The position numbers were made by a program, and so were the translations under genes. A stretch of DNA of 43,437 nucleotides from a virus. Below the pieces are notes generated by a model. That model ran no database searches, had not been told where the DNA came from, and worked only from the letters and a program-made list of their open reading frames with translations. Shown piece after piece: positions 6,082-13,115 of the stretch. Each line of letters begins with the position of its first letter. The stretch's first letter is position 1. Location: IMG/VR virus record IMGVR_UViG_3300030060_001534, positions 1 through 43,437 of that record; one strand, written 5' to 3'.

Positions 6082-7146
6082 TTACTCCTCTAGTTGTACC
6101 AAGTATTCTGCTGTTACGCCTTTGTTTGGCTTAACAAATAAACAAAATTGTGAGGGTCTACCCATACTTGCTAGCTGTTCTTGGGCAAAAGTATTATAAC
6201 TTTCAGTAGAACCATTAACCCATACACGTGTATCATTGATATACATAGTTGTTGGTGTGTGATAATGTCCACACACAGCGTGTGTAAAGTCTTCCATTAG
6301 TCCATTAGCTGCTAAAGATTTCCAACCTAAGATTTTTTTGTTATATCCATACCATGGTATGCCTGCATGTCCTCTTATTTGGTCTCCATGAAAACACATG
6401 AACTTAGCTTTAACACCTAAGTCAGCTACTAAATACCAATTTCTTTCATTACCACCATCAGGAACTATAAACTTTATACGTGGCTCATTAGCAAACATCA
6501 TCTTTAATATTCTTCCAAGCATTCTATCTGCGTTAGTTTCAGGGTTATAATCTTTACGACTTCTACCACCTAATGCACCATGATTACCAATAACCCAATA
6601 GACTTCTACTTCTTCAAACTCTGTTAATAATATAGATAGAAATTTATGTAGTATACGTGGACCATCAACTGTAACCTGTCTGTATAAACTTGCATCAATC
6701 ATGTGGGATTGTCCAGGAAATATTAATTCTCCTTCTACAATATCTCCTAAACATAGAACTGCACATTTCTTTACAGGGTGTGAATGTCTTTGAAGTCTTG
6801 CCAATTCAGAGATTTTATGTGCGTATCTAACAACTCTTTCTTCTGCTGTAGCTGTATCATAATCAGGTGTAGTCTTAGCTAATTGAATATCAGATAGCAA
6901 TGGCACGCATATTTCTTCGCCTGAAGTTTTCCTAGACTTTGGTGGTGCTTTTACAGGGGGTAAGTCTAAAGATTGTATTCCGTCTTTGATACCATGATAG
7001 ACAGCCTCAATGACATCAGCGTTCTTATCCTTTAATCTATCTATCTTCTTTAGCAAACGTTCGTTAGTTGCTTTTAATTCAGCATACTTACCGTCAGTTA
7101 CCTCTGCTAAGAGTTCTGATATTTCTTCTTTGTTTCTTTTATCCAT
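6082..7146 (-). CDS. Calcineurin-like metallophosphoesterase
   Basis: Residues 14-55 form a charged coiled-coil-like helix. The catalytic domain follows with motifs in order: SDIQ (85-88), GDIVEGE (134-140), GNHG (187-190), HGD (253-255) and GHYH (293-296), then a Gly/Ser C-terminus. These make up the two-metal site of the family. The first motif is Asp-Ile-Gln where Asp-x-His is canonical, so one metal ligand seems replaced. The domain order resembles SbcD/Mre11-type nucleases and phage phosphatases, but no partner ATPase of SbcC type is present. It overlaps the small HTH gene upstream by 40 nt. Roles in DNA end processing or nucleotide/phosphate removal are both possible. Confidence 0.8.
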   Translation of the reverse strand: MDKRNKEEISELLAEVTDGKYAELKATNERLLKKIDRLKDKNADVIEAVYHGIKDGIQSLDLPPVKAPPKSRKTSGEEICVPLLSDIQLAKTTPDYDTATAEERVVRYAHKISELARLQRHSHPVKKCAVLCLGDIVEGELIFPGQSHMIDASLYRQVTVDGPRILHKFLSILLTEFEEVEVYWVIGNHGALGGRSRKDYNPETNADRMLGRILKMMFANEPRIKFIVPDGGNERNWYLVADLGVKAKFMCFHGDQIRGHAGIPWYGYNKKILGWKSLAANGLMEDFTHAVCGHYHTPTTMYINDTRVWVNGSTESYNTFAQEQLASMGRPSQFCLFVKPNKGVTAEYLVQLEE

Positions 7147-7349
7147 GACCTTACGCTTGTATCTGAAACATTGAAAGATAATTGTTCATTAATTATCTCA
7201 GATATCTTAGCACCATTAACGTGCTTACCTTTTTTAAGTAATTCTTCCACGCCAACTAAAAATTTCTTGACATCTTCAGGGGGATTTTCGTACCACTTGC
7301 CTGTATCGGCAATAACACTATTAAGAAGTTGTTCATAATCTAAACTCAT
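7107..7349 (-). CDS. Small helix-turn-helix-like protein (80 aa)
   Basis: The C-terminal half, VNGAKISEIINEQLSFNVSDTSVRSWIKE (about 44-72), reads like a helix-turn-helix. A positioning helix is followed by a recognition helix with Ser/Thr-x-x-Val-x-x-Trp spacing, and the end is basic (TKKKYQNS). The N-terminal half resembles a helical dimerisation region. Size and position at the head of a transcription unit, next to two direct repeats at 7413-7472, suggest a DNA-binding regulator. No Shine-Dalgarno is visible; a -10-like TATTAT lies nine bases upstream, so the mRNA may be nearly leaderless. Confidence 0.5.
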   Translation of the reverse strand: MSLDYEQLLNSVIADTGKWYENPPEDVKKFLVGVEELLKKGKHVNGAKISEIINEQLSFNVSDTSVRSWIKETKKKYQNS

Positions 7350-7358
7350 CTAATATAT

Positions 7359-7386
7359 ATAATACAAAGTTTCCATAAATATGCAA
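7359..7386 (-). promoter_or_regulatory. Putative promoter TTGCAT-N16-TATTAT
   Basis: On the minus strand, TTGCAT (7386-7381), a 16-nt spacer and TATTAT (7364-7359) precede the ATG at 7349 by nine bases. The absence of a ribosome-binding site fits a leaderless or near-leaderless transcript. It would drive the HTH and metallophosphoesterase genes. Confidence 0.4.
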
Positions 7387-7412
7387 CAACCTAAATAAAT
7401 AAATAGAAATCT

Positions 7413-7472
7413 ATACACGCGCGTATGAAGACAAATTTTTTTAAGTAAAATACACGCGCGTATAAAGACAAA
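7413..7472 (-). repeat. Pair of 23-nt direct repeats with ACGCGCGT core
   Basis: Two copies of a 23-nt element, 7413-7435 and 7450-7472, differ at one base: ATACACGCGCGTAT, then G or A, then AAGACAAA. The core ACGCGCGT is a perfect palindrome, and the copies are 37 nt apart. They lie just upstream of the promoter at 7359-7386. GC-rich motifs are rare in this AT-rich genome. Operator sites, for example for the adjacent HTH protein, are the simplest reading. Confidence 0.6.
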
Positions 7473-7562
7473 AAAAAGGAGGCGCGCACGCGACTACTTG
7501 CGCATAGCCTTTCGGCTAACGTGCGAACCTCCTTAGTAATACTAGGTGCTATCTTATAGTAC
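7470..7562 (-). ncRNA. Candidate small structured RNA with own -10 box and terminator
   Basis: On the minus strand a TATAAT (7572-7567) is followed by about 90 nt that fold into stacked helices. These are AAGGAGG with CCTCCTT (7534-7528 and 7482-7476), CGCACG with CGTGCG (7525-7520 and 7490-7485), and an inner TAGCC-GAAA-GGCTA hairpin (7518-7505), a GNRA tetraloop. The outer helix ends in a U-run (CCTCCTTTTTTT), as in an intrinsic terminator. Anti-Shine-Dalgarno-like GGAGG is locked in the stem. It could be a discrete sRNA, or only a large terminator of the VWA operon. I do not recognise it as a known RNA family. Confidence 0.5.
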
Positions 7563-7590
7563 GTATATTATAAGGGGAAAAACCTAGTAT
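7539..7590. repeat. Nested inverted repeat after the VWA gene
   Basis: ATACTAGGT (7539-7547) and ACCTAGTAT (7582-7590) form a perfect 9-bp inverted repeat. Inside it a second inverted repeat, CTTATA...TATAAG, overlaps the minus-strand TATAAT. The arrangement may be an operator over the promoter of the candidate small RNA, or an mRNA end structure of the VWA gene. Confidence 0.5.
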
Positions 7591-7594
7591 CACA

Positions 7595-9070
7595 CTAAGC
7601 CTCGACCCATTCTATTGCAGTTTGAACATTAGCAATAGGAATTATTTTATACTTAGCTACTTTATTTATAGCTTCTAATGTAAATTCTGCATCAAATATT
7701 GCATGACCATACTCATCTGTTGCTTCATTCCAACCTATACCTGATACTTGCATATCAGATACAAGTAATCTTGGGAAAGGCATTTTACCTAACCAATCTA
7801 TCGCGGGTCCATCTATTATATTTTCTCCGTCATGTTCAGGTATATCTTTAACCCACTTACCATCTTGGGCTAGTATGTGTAACGCACCATGTATATCATT
7901 AGGTGTACCACTTGTACTACCACTATACATAGCAATAGTTGAAGCAGGTAATAACCTAACTAATTCTTCTATCTCATAATTTGATAATGACATAGAGCCA
8001 CTAACATCTATGAGAACAGTACCACCTTTACGTTTAGCAGGTGCAGTAAATACTTTTCTATCAGTAGTATGTCTGTGCATTGCTCTTGGCGACACACCTC
8101 TATCTGAATATTTTTTACTCCTGCCTCTAATCTTTATAGGTAGTTGTTCAAGAAATGGATAGTTTTTAATTTCCATATTACCCCATTTAGTAATAGCATT
8201 ATCACGTTCGTAACTATCTTTTATAGTATTAGCAATGCTTCTATTAATATGTTCAGTACTCTCAGCTAGTACACCTTTATCATCTATCCAACTATCTTGA
8301 TTTAGTTGCTCATACTTTTCACTAGGTAAAGTGAAATCAAACTTGCTATTTTCAAGTTCGTCATAAAGATATTGTGCTACTTGTTTTAACTTTTTATTAG
8401 TAACAACCTTTGCATCTGCTCTAGTACTATGTATCTGATACCATGCACTAGATACTACTGCAATTATATCTGCTAACTTTTCTGTAATAAATTTAATATC
8501 AGCTTGAAACATAGGGTTTCTTTCATCTGACATAGGATTTATACGTGCTAGTTCTTTTGCAACTGTGCTACCTAAATCTCTACGTGCAAAGTAATATGTA
8601 TCTAAACACGTGTGAGGATTTTGTATTAACATTACAGCAATGTCATAAGCACTACCTCTTCTTAATATTTCATTCACCATGAAACTTTGGTTACTTTCGC
8701 ATAGCCCTGTCATATCACTTGTAAGGGTATAAACAAGACTACGATACTTACTAGCCATGTGTGTATCAGCTCTGAGTTTTTTCTGATAATACCAATATGC
8801 AGACATTCTCATAGCTAAAGGTATGTATTTATTTTCGAGATGTTTAACATCTTTTAATACACGTGTATCACAATACTTGGCTTCTATGACAGATAAAGCA
8901 GTTTCTATCTTAGGGTCTTTAAACCTTTGATTAAAGTAAGCTACTTTATTTTTAATATCTGTGTAGTGAACAGCACCTTCGTCTACTGTCCACTCTCTAT
9001 CTTTTAAAGCCAAGCCTAATAAAGGTAATCTCTTACCTTTATTAATAGCTTTTGACCTGTTCTTAAACAT
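7595..9070 (-). CDS. VWA-domain protein, partner of MoxR-type AAA+ ATPase
   Basis: The 491-residue protein has a long helical N-terminal part (about 1-345) and a C-terminal von Willebrand A domain starting at GGTVLIDVSGSMSLS. DVSGSM (355-360) is the MIDAS metal motif, and TIAMYSG follows as the next beta strand with a Thr-type residue. Its gene overlaps the AAA+ gene by 8 nt, the typical pairing of MoxR-family ATPases with VWA proteins (as in CobS/CobT, GvpN-type or RavA/ViaA systems). Such pairs remodel or insert metal into target proteins. No chelatase-type large subunit is seen, so the target is unknown. It ends a transcription unit before structured non-coding DNA. Confidence 0.75.
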   Translation of the reverse strand: MFKNRSKAINKGKRLPLLGLALKDREWTVDEGAVHYTDIKNKVAYFNQRFKDPKIETALSVIEAKYCDTRVLKDVKHLENKYIPLAMRMSAYWYYQKKLRADTHMASKYRSLVYTLTSDMTGLCESNQSFMVNEILRRGSAYDIAVMLIQNPHTCLDTYYFARRDLGSTVAKELARINPMSDERNPMFQADIKFITEKLADIIAVVSSAWYQIHSTRADAKVVTNKKLKQVAQYLYDELENSKFDFTLPSEKYEQLNQDSWIDDKGVLAESTEHINRSIANTIKDSYERDNAITKWGNMEIKNYPFLEQLPIKIRGRSKKYSDRGVSPRAMHRHTTDRKVFTAPAKRKGGTVLIDVSGSMSLSNYEIEELVRLLPASTIAMYSGSTSGTPNDIHGALHILAQDGKWVKDIPEHDGENIIDGPAIDWLGKMPFPRLLVSDMQVSGIGWNEATDEYGHAIFDAEFTLEAINKVAKYKIIPIANVQTAIEWVEA

Positions 9071-9752
9071 CTTGTAACTCTAAGCTGTCTATCACACACT
9101 CTGCATCGTCACTCGTAAAGACAATTCTCGCAGCGTCTTGTATACTTATACCGTTATCAACGAGCTTTCCAAATGTTTTCCAAGCTCTTATAGACATTGG
9201 TATATCATTCTCTGTTAAGTTTTCAGAGTAAGCACCTTGATATTCTTCAGGTAGTTGCTCTATTGCAGATGGGTGTACTTCATCAATATTTATCTTTACA
9301 GTAAACCTATCAGCTAAAGCTAATGGTAAATCAGTTGGCTTACCATTCATGGTAGCTACAACTTGAAATCCTTTAGCAGGCATAACAGTTTCTTTGTCTT
9401 GGTTTGGTAGAGTAAATCTAGCAATCTCTTGGTCATCAAGGATAGCATGCAGTACTGACATAACATCAGGACCCGCGTGGTCTATCTCATTGATAACAAG
9501 TCTTGTACCTTCTCTCCAAGCCTTGATACCTACGCCATCGTTCCAATCAAATGTTCCATTGGCATTTGGTATATAATGTCCAACTAATTCTGTAGCTGAA
9601 CTATCTATTGTTAAGGTCGTACTATATACTTCCTTATTCTTCTGCACTTTAGACTTAACTGCTTGGTAAGTCTTACCTGTGCCTGGCACACCGTATAGTA
9701 AAACCCTATCTGATATGCCTATTACGTTTTGGAATTTTTCCCAACACTCCAT
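9063..9752 (-). CDS. MoxR/CobS-like AAA+ ATPase
   Basis: In order: Walker A GVPGTGKT (21-28), Walker B LVINEID (85-91), sensor-1 region VVATMN (131-136), and LADRF with an arginine-finger candidate R149. At 229 residues it is a single compact AAA+ module like AAA_5/MoxR proteins, without N- or C-terminal extra domains. AAGGA lies seven bases upstream of the ATG. It overlaps the VWA gene, so the two proteins probably form one complex in which ATP hydrolysis drives remodelling of a substrate held by the VWA protein. CobS-like ATPases are known in marine T4-like cyanophages. Pairing with VWA in a small podovirus is less usual. Confidence 0.85.
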   Translation of the reverse strand: MECWEKFQNVIGISDRVLLYGVPGTGKTYQAVKSKVQKNKEVYSTTLTIDSSATELVGHYIPNANGTFDWNDGVGIKAWREGTRLVINEIDHAGPDVMSVLHAILDDQEIARFTLPNQDKETVMPAKGFQVVATMNGKPTDLPLALADRFTVKINIDEVHPSAIEQLPEEYQGAYSENLTENDIPMSIRAWKTFGKLVDNGISIQDAARIVFTSDDAECVIDSLELQDV

Positions 9753-9767
9753 AATATTATCCTTTCC

Positions 9768-10355
9768 TTATTCTTCTTCTTCATTACCTAAATTAGTCAT
9801 GAAGTCTTTCTCGCTTTCTGCAAGAAAACTTTCTATATCCTCAATAGTTGCATTAGCATCTCCTGAGAATTTTTCTTCTGCCTCGTCTAATATGTTTTCT
9901 TCCCACCTGATTTCTTCAGGCACATCTAACCAAGCATAAGGTCTGATAGTAGGTAGGTTTTCCCATGTATTACCTTGAATATCTAAAGATACCTGTACCC
10001 ACTTAACTTCAAACCCTTTATCAACTACATTAAACGTAGTTCCTGCAACTGATACATAATCTTCTACGCTGATAGTTGGAACAGACCATTGTGTTCTCAC
10101 ATGAGGCATTGTTAATACACCTCTTTTGTGATAATGGGGTAAAGCCATTACACAACTTACAGGATAATCAGGTATTGCTACCCTATCCGATTGTTCTATA
10201 CTATCTTCAATAGAAGCACTAGGGTCAAAGAAACCTTTTAATATAGTTCTATTGTACCCTTCTTTAACTGCAACATCATTAAGATGTTTCAACACAGAAG
10301 TAGTAACTACTAAGTAGTTGTACTCATGTGGCATAACTCTATAAGTTATATTCAT
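9768..10355 (-). CDS. Hypothetical early protein (195 aa)
   Basis: I do not recognise this protein. It is mixed alpha/beta for about 140 residues with several aromatic and Pro-rich turns (YPVSCVMALPHYHKRG, IRPYAWLDVPEEIRW), then an acidic helical tail ending in EEEE. There are no membrane spans or Cys pairs. The start overlaps the preceding stop by four bases (ATGA) and the next gene, the AAA+ ATPase, follows after 15 nt. Co-expression with the AAA+/VWA pair makes it a candidate substrate or adaptor, by context only. Confidence 0.65.
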   Translation of the reverse strand: MNITYRVMPHEYNYLVVTTSVLKHLNDVAVKEGYNRTILKGFFDPSASIEDSIEQSDRVAIPDYPVSCVMALPHYHKRGVLTMPHVRTQWSVPTISVEDYVSVAGTTFNVVDKGFEVKWVQVSLDIQGNTWENLPTIRPYAWLDVPEEIRWEENILDEAEEKFSGDANATIEDIESFLAESEKDFMTNLGNEEEE

Positions 10356-10837
10356 TCGTCCTCATTTCTTTTTAGATGAATTTCTTCACCCTTGTTGTTT
10401 ATTATTTTGCCATCATCATCAATGACAACATCTTCTAATTCCATTCCTACTTTCTGCCCAATAGCTTCTCCTATTGATAGTATGTAAGATGATATAACTT
10501 TTTCTTGTGCGTCTTTATCATATGGCATTAAAGCCATTGGACAGCATTCACATATTTTTATCAATGCCTGTCCTTTACGTACTGATTTGGATAGCTCATT
10601 AGCTAAACATTTCTTACACCAAGCGTTACTTTCATCACACATGATAGGTTCACTTGCATCAATAGTTTCATTGCAGTAATCACATACCCATTCGTTATCT
10701 GCTAATCCACCGTCAATTATCACGTCATATATAACGTCACTTTTACCATGTATTTTGTAATAATCTACTCGTGCTTGTCGGTCATTGACCCTGTGTTTTA
10801 CAGGGTCAGTAACCAAATGGAACTCAAACCTACTCAT
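10352..10837 (-). CDS. Zinc-finger protein of the early block (161 aa)
   Basis: A central treble-clef-like arrangement is visible: CDYC (about 52-55), a Cys in IMCDES, then CKKC, and later CECC. This suggests one or two zinc sites of the prokaryotic DksA/RING-like kind. The N-terminus is basic and His-rich (VKHRVNDRQARVDYY); the C-terminus is acidic. It overlaps neighbours on both sides by 4 and 8 nt, so it is translationally coupled. The function is unknown; binding of host transcription machinery or nucleic acid would fit such a small early zinc protein. Confidence 0.6.
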   Translation of the reverse strand: MSRFEFHLVTDPVKHRVNDRQARVDYYKIHGKSDVIYDVIIDGGLADNEWVCDYCNETIDASEPIMCDESNAWCKKCLANELSKSVRKGQALIKICECCPMALMPYDKDAQEKVISSYILSIGEAIGQKVGMELEDVVIDDDGKIINNKGEEIHLKRNEDE

Positions 10838-11162
10838 CTGTAGTAGGTGTGGTTAGTAAGGCATTCTCATACCTACCGAACAAATACGTAAAGCCCTGCT
10901 CGTTTCTTACAGCAAATTGAAAACCTGCGTCTCCATATCTTTTGTTGTAATTAGTAGCAAGACCGTAGAGACGACCACTCTTAGAGCCACCTCTTTTACC
11001 ACCGTTCTTTTCCGTTTCGAGAACAATCCATCTGTTAGGTTTGTTCTTCATGAGGGCATCCCACCCACGTAGATAGAATATGGTGTTACTACCACCTAAG
11101 AATTTCTTCTTCTTCGGTAGATTTTCAACTTCCATACCTATTTTATATTTTGCTTCTTGCAT
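10830..11162 (-). CDS. Hypothetical basic protein (110 aa)
   Basis: I choose the ATG at 11162 over one 12 bases upstream (11174), because GGAG lies six bases before it. The product is basic and Gly-rich in the middle (KNGGKRGGSKSGRLYGLATNY) with beta-type hydrophobics around it (RWIVLETE, FQFAVRNEQGFTYLFGRYE). This suggests a small beta-barrel or nucleic-acid-binding fold. No family is recognised. It is the first gene after the structured 11.2-11.5 kb stretch, so that region may be its leader. Confidence 0.6.
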   Translation of the reverse strand: MQEAKYKIGMEVENLPKKKKFLGGSNTIFYLRGWDALMKNKPNRWIVLETEKNGGKRGGSKSGRLYGLATNYNKRYGDAGFQFAVRNEQGFTYLFGRYENALLTTPTTDE

Positions 11163-11201
11163 ATTTTTCTCCATTTCTTTGGGTATGCAATGCTATCTTA
11201 T

Positions 11202-11527
11202 AGACAGCTTGTAAGATACAATAGTGATAGCAGTCTCTCGTTTATCTATCATTCTTGTGTACACATAACGCCTACTATATCCTACAAGCTACCTACTTTC
11301 AGTAACGAGACAACAGGGCAATATCATAACTCGTTCCTACTAATAGATAGCTTGTAACACACGGCAAGTCATAGAACAAGTACTCACGGGTACTTGGGCA
11401 GTTACTCTGCGTATGCTACAAGCTACCTACCTTGTGTCTATTGCTAGACACTTGGGCTATTGCTAGTCCGATAGGTAGCTAACTGCGTTTCAACAGTCCT
11501 CTTTACGTGTAGTCCGATGGGTCTACA
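11202..11527 (-). ncRNA. Highly structured non-coding region, candidate tandem regulatory RNA
   Basis: No plausible coding frame spans this G+C-richer stretch. On the minus strand, in order, hairpins form at 11527-11508 (loop ACCCATCGGA), 11479-11462 (loop CCTATCGGAC) and 11451-11434 (GTGTCT/AGACAC). Next comes a 13-bp helix of GTAGGTAGCTTGTA (11430-11417) with TACAAGCTATCT (11356-11345), enclosing CAAGTAC/GTACTTG (11396-11377). A second such unit pairs 11296-11283 with 11213-11202. The left arms are identical over 15 nt (11282-11296 and 11416-11430). A further AGCTACCTAT (11480-11471) can pair with the left arms, giving alternative folds. It could be a tandem structured RNA, a leader switch for the gene at 11162, or a protein-binding or origin array in DNA. 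Confidence 0.55.
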
Positions 11528-11539
11528 TCTTTTTAAATT

Positions 11540-11767
11540 TTATTCATCTTCATAGTCAGAGTATTCTGACTTAGAAAATATAGAAGGTCTATGGTCAGTA
11601 AACTTAATTGTATCATTATCATCTGCCAATGAAACTAATTTATCTATCTGACTCACAGCTTGTTTTACATTAGTCATTACATCAAATGTAAAATCTACTG
11701 TTAATATATTCTCACCCTTCTTGGTACATTGGGCATCTACCATTTCATATATATCATTCTTCTTCAT
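11540..11767 (-). CDS. Hypothetical acidic protein (75 aa)
   Basis: The small soluble protein has a beta-rich start (GENILTVDFTFDVMTNV), a helix (KQAVSQIDKLVSLADDND) and an acidic Ser/Tyr tail. No family is recognised. The start overlaps the preceding stop by four bases (ATGA), so it is co-translated with the 216-residue protein upstream. The structured non-coding stretch follows directly after its stop. Confidence 0.55.
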   Translation of the reverse strand: MKKNDIYEMVDAQCTKKGENILTVDFTFDVMTNVKQAVSQIDKLVSLADDNDTIKFTDHRPSIFSKSEYSDYEDE

Positions 11768-12414
11768 TCTTCCTCGCTCTTAGTTGTTTGTTTTAAAAAT
11801 GTTTCCATTTTTTCTACAGTATCTTTAGCTATATCTTCAACAGTTTCAGCATTAATCTTCATGCCTTCTATTATGTTAGGGTTACCCATGACTACCATCT
11901 CTGGCTCTTGCCAAAAGATACTGTTATCACTATGACGAATGTTTTCCATTATGTTGTCTAATATCTCTATTGCATAACCGACTTTAATTCTTACATCTTT
12001 GTAATCCTCTGTCTCAGTATATTGTTTACTGAAGTCTTTCCACTTAGATTCTTTTTCTTCTTCAGTTAAAGAACTCATTTCATCTTCAGAATTCATTACT
12101 TCCATAAACATTTCTTTAGCTTTGTCATGTCCAATGTCATCTATCGCATTAGCGAAATGACCTGTAAACTCATTAGACATAAATACAGCTATGTTTGCAC
12201 AGTACATTTGTACTACTTTACCAAGCCACTTGCCCATAGCTTCAGGGTAAGAGCTAGCAGATATATTAAAATCTATTATCTCTAAATCTTCCGCATCAGA
12301 CACGTTGTCTGCCATACCTTCCCTAGTAACAAACATGCGTGTTGCATAATTTCTATTACTATATTCTCTATTAACTGTTTCGTCCTTATCGAATTGTTTA
12401 AATTCTTTAGGCAT
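11764..12414 (-). CDS. Hypothetical early protein (216 aa)
   Basis: A mostly helical, acidic protein with a basic, Asn/Arg-rich N-terminus (NREYSNRNYATRMFVTRE). A moderately hydrophobic helix (MGKWLGKVVQMYCANIAVFMS) and many Glu/Met-rich helices follow, and the C-terminus is acidic (SEEE). No catalytic motif is seen. It overlaps the 50-residue zinc-finger ORF by 8 nt and the 75-residue ORF by 4 nt. The function is unknown. Confidence 0.65.
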   Translation of the reverse strand: MPKEFKQFDKDETVNREYSNRNYATRMFVTREGMADNVSDAEDLEIIDFNISASSYPEAMGKWLGKVVQMYCANIAVFMSNEFTGHFANAIDDIGHDKAKEMFMEVMNSEDEMSSLTEEEKESKWKDFSKQYTETEDYKDVRIKVGYAIEILDNIMENIRHSDNSIFWQEPEMVVMGNPNIIEGMKINAETVEDIAKDTVEKMETFLKQTTKSEEE

Positions 12415-12559
12415 ATATATTTCCTTTCTTGTTATTCATTTTCTTTATAGTTTCATATCCACATATAAAACATTTGACTATACATAAAGTCATAGACTTT
12501 ACGTTTGAATGTATAGCAATTCGTTTATACTCTCCTTGCCTGCACATATCACATGTCAT
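12407..12559 (-). CDS. Small zinc-finger protein (50 aa)
   Basis: The ATG has GGAGG eight bases upstream (AGGAGGAAGA), a strong site. The product has CDMC at residues 3-6 and CFIC near residues 30-33, a classical two-knuckle C-x2-C...C-x2-C zinc ribbon with a basic remainder. Its end overlaps the start of the 216-residue gene. Function unknown; nucleic-acid binding is the common role for such ribbons. Confidence 0.6.
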   Translation of the reverse strand: MTCDMCRQGEYKRIAIHSNVKSMTLCIVKCFICGYETIKKMNNKKGNIYA

Positions 12560-12567
12560 TCTTCCTC

Positions 12568-12726
12568 CTAATCTAATTCGTCAACAGTACATTGACTATC
12601 TTTTATTTCATCGAGAGGGTTACTCTCCGTTTCAGAGGTCTCGCCCTGCTTCTTATTATTTTTAAGTATACGAAAAGTTCTACTTCTTCGTAACTCTTTT
12701 AATGTTGCTATCTTATTTCTGAACAT
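12568..12726 (-). CDS. Small hypothetical protein, basic start and acidic end (52 aa)
   Basis: The start overlaps the stop of the upstream 74-residue gene as TAATG, with GGAGAAGAAG before it. The N-terminal 26 residues are strongly basic (RNKIATLKELRRSRTFRILK), the second half acidic and polar. It ends eight bases before the next start. No family is recognised. Tight packing and its own ribosome-binding site support it as a real gene. Confidence 0.5.
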   Translation of the reverse strand: MFRNKIATLKELRRSRTFRILKNNKKQGETSETESNPLDEIKDSQCTVDELD

Positions 12727-12950
12727 TATTCTTCTTCTCCTATCATCTCGTTTAACCTGAGATATATAGAACGCATAAGTTCTTTACTCTCATTGGCTTT
12801 TAATTTCATATGACTTGCTACTGTCATATCTGCATTAATTAATATAGCCATGTCTTTAAGCGTTCTATATGCTTTATCTACATCATCTCTACGGAACGGA
12901 GATTTCTTCATCTCTTCATTAGTAAGTAACTTTATAGTTTTACTATCCAT
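12726..12950 (-). CDS. Small helical protein (74 aa)
   Basis: A charged all-helical protein with a basic patch (KKSPFRRDDVDKAYRTLKDM) and a second helix pair rich in Met, Leu and Glu. Its start overlaps the previous stop by 8 nt. No recognisable family, Cys pair or membrane span. Confidence 0.55.
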   Translation of the reverse strand: MDSKTIKLLTNEEMKKSPFRRDDVDKAYRTLKDMAILINADMTVASHMKLKANESKELMRSIYLRLNEMIGEEE

Positions 12951-13113
12951 TATCTACCTCAGCAATGCTAACTTCATAGCAATCCTTACACACGTAGTCA
13001 TCTTCGCATGGACATTCATGCAACATACCTTGTGTCGCATGAAGGTTATCCGTTAACTTATCCATAGATTTAGAGATAAGTTTTAGTTGTATCATAAGTT
13101 CAACGTTATTCAT
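12943..13113 (-). CDS. Small protein with C-terminal zinc knuckle (56 aa)
   Basis: I choose the ATG at 13113, preceded by AGGAGG about ten bases upstream, over an upstream start at 13161 that lies inside the previous gene. A helical N-terminus (MNNVELMIQLKLISKSMDKL) leads to a Cys-rich C-terminus (HECPCEDDYVCKDCYE) with a C-x-C...C-x2-C metal-site pattern. The function is unknown. Confidence 0.55.
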   Translation of the reverse strand: MNNVELMIQLKLISKSMDKLTDNLHATQGMLHECPCEDDYVCKDCYEVSIAEVDNG

Positions 13114-13115
13114 AT

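Noticed and set aside
7476-7534. tRNA-like acceptor stem (AAGGAGG/CCTCCTT, 7 bp)
   Set aside because: Only 59 nt, no T-loop GTTC/GATTC, no anticodon arm; better explained as sRNA or terminator.
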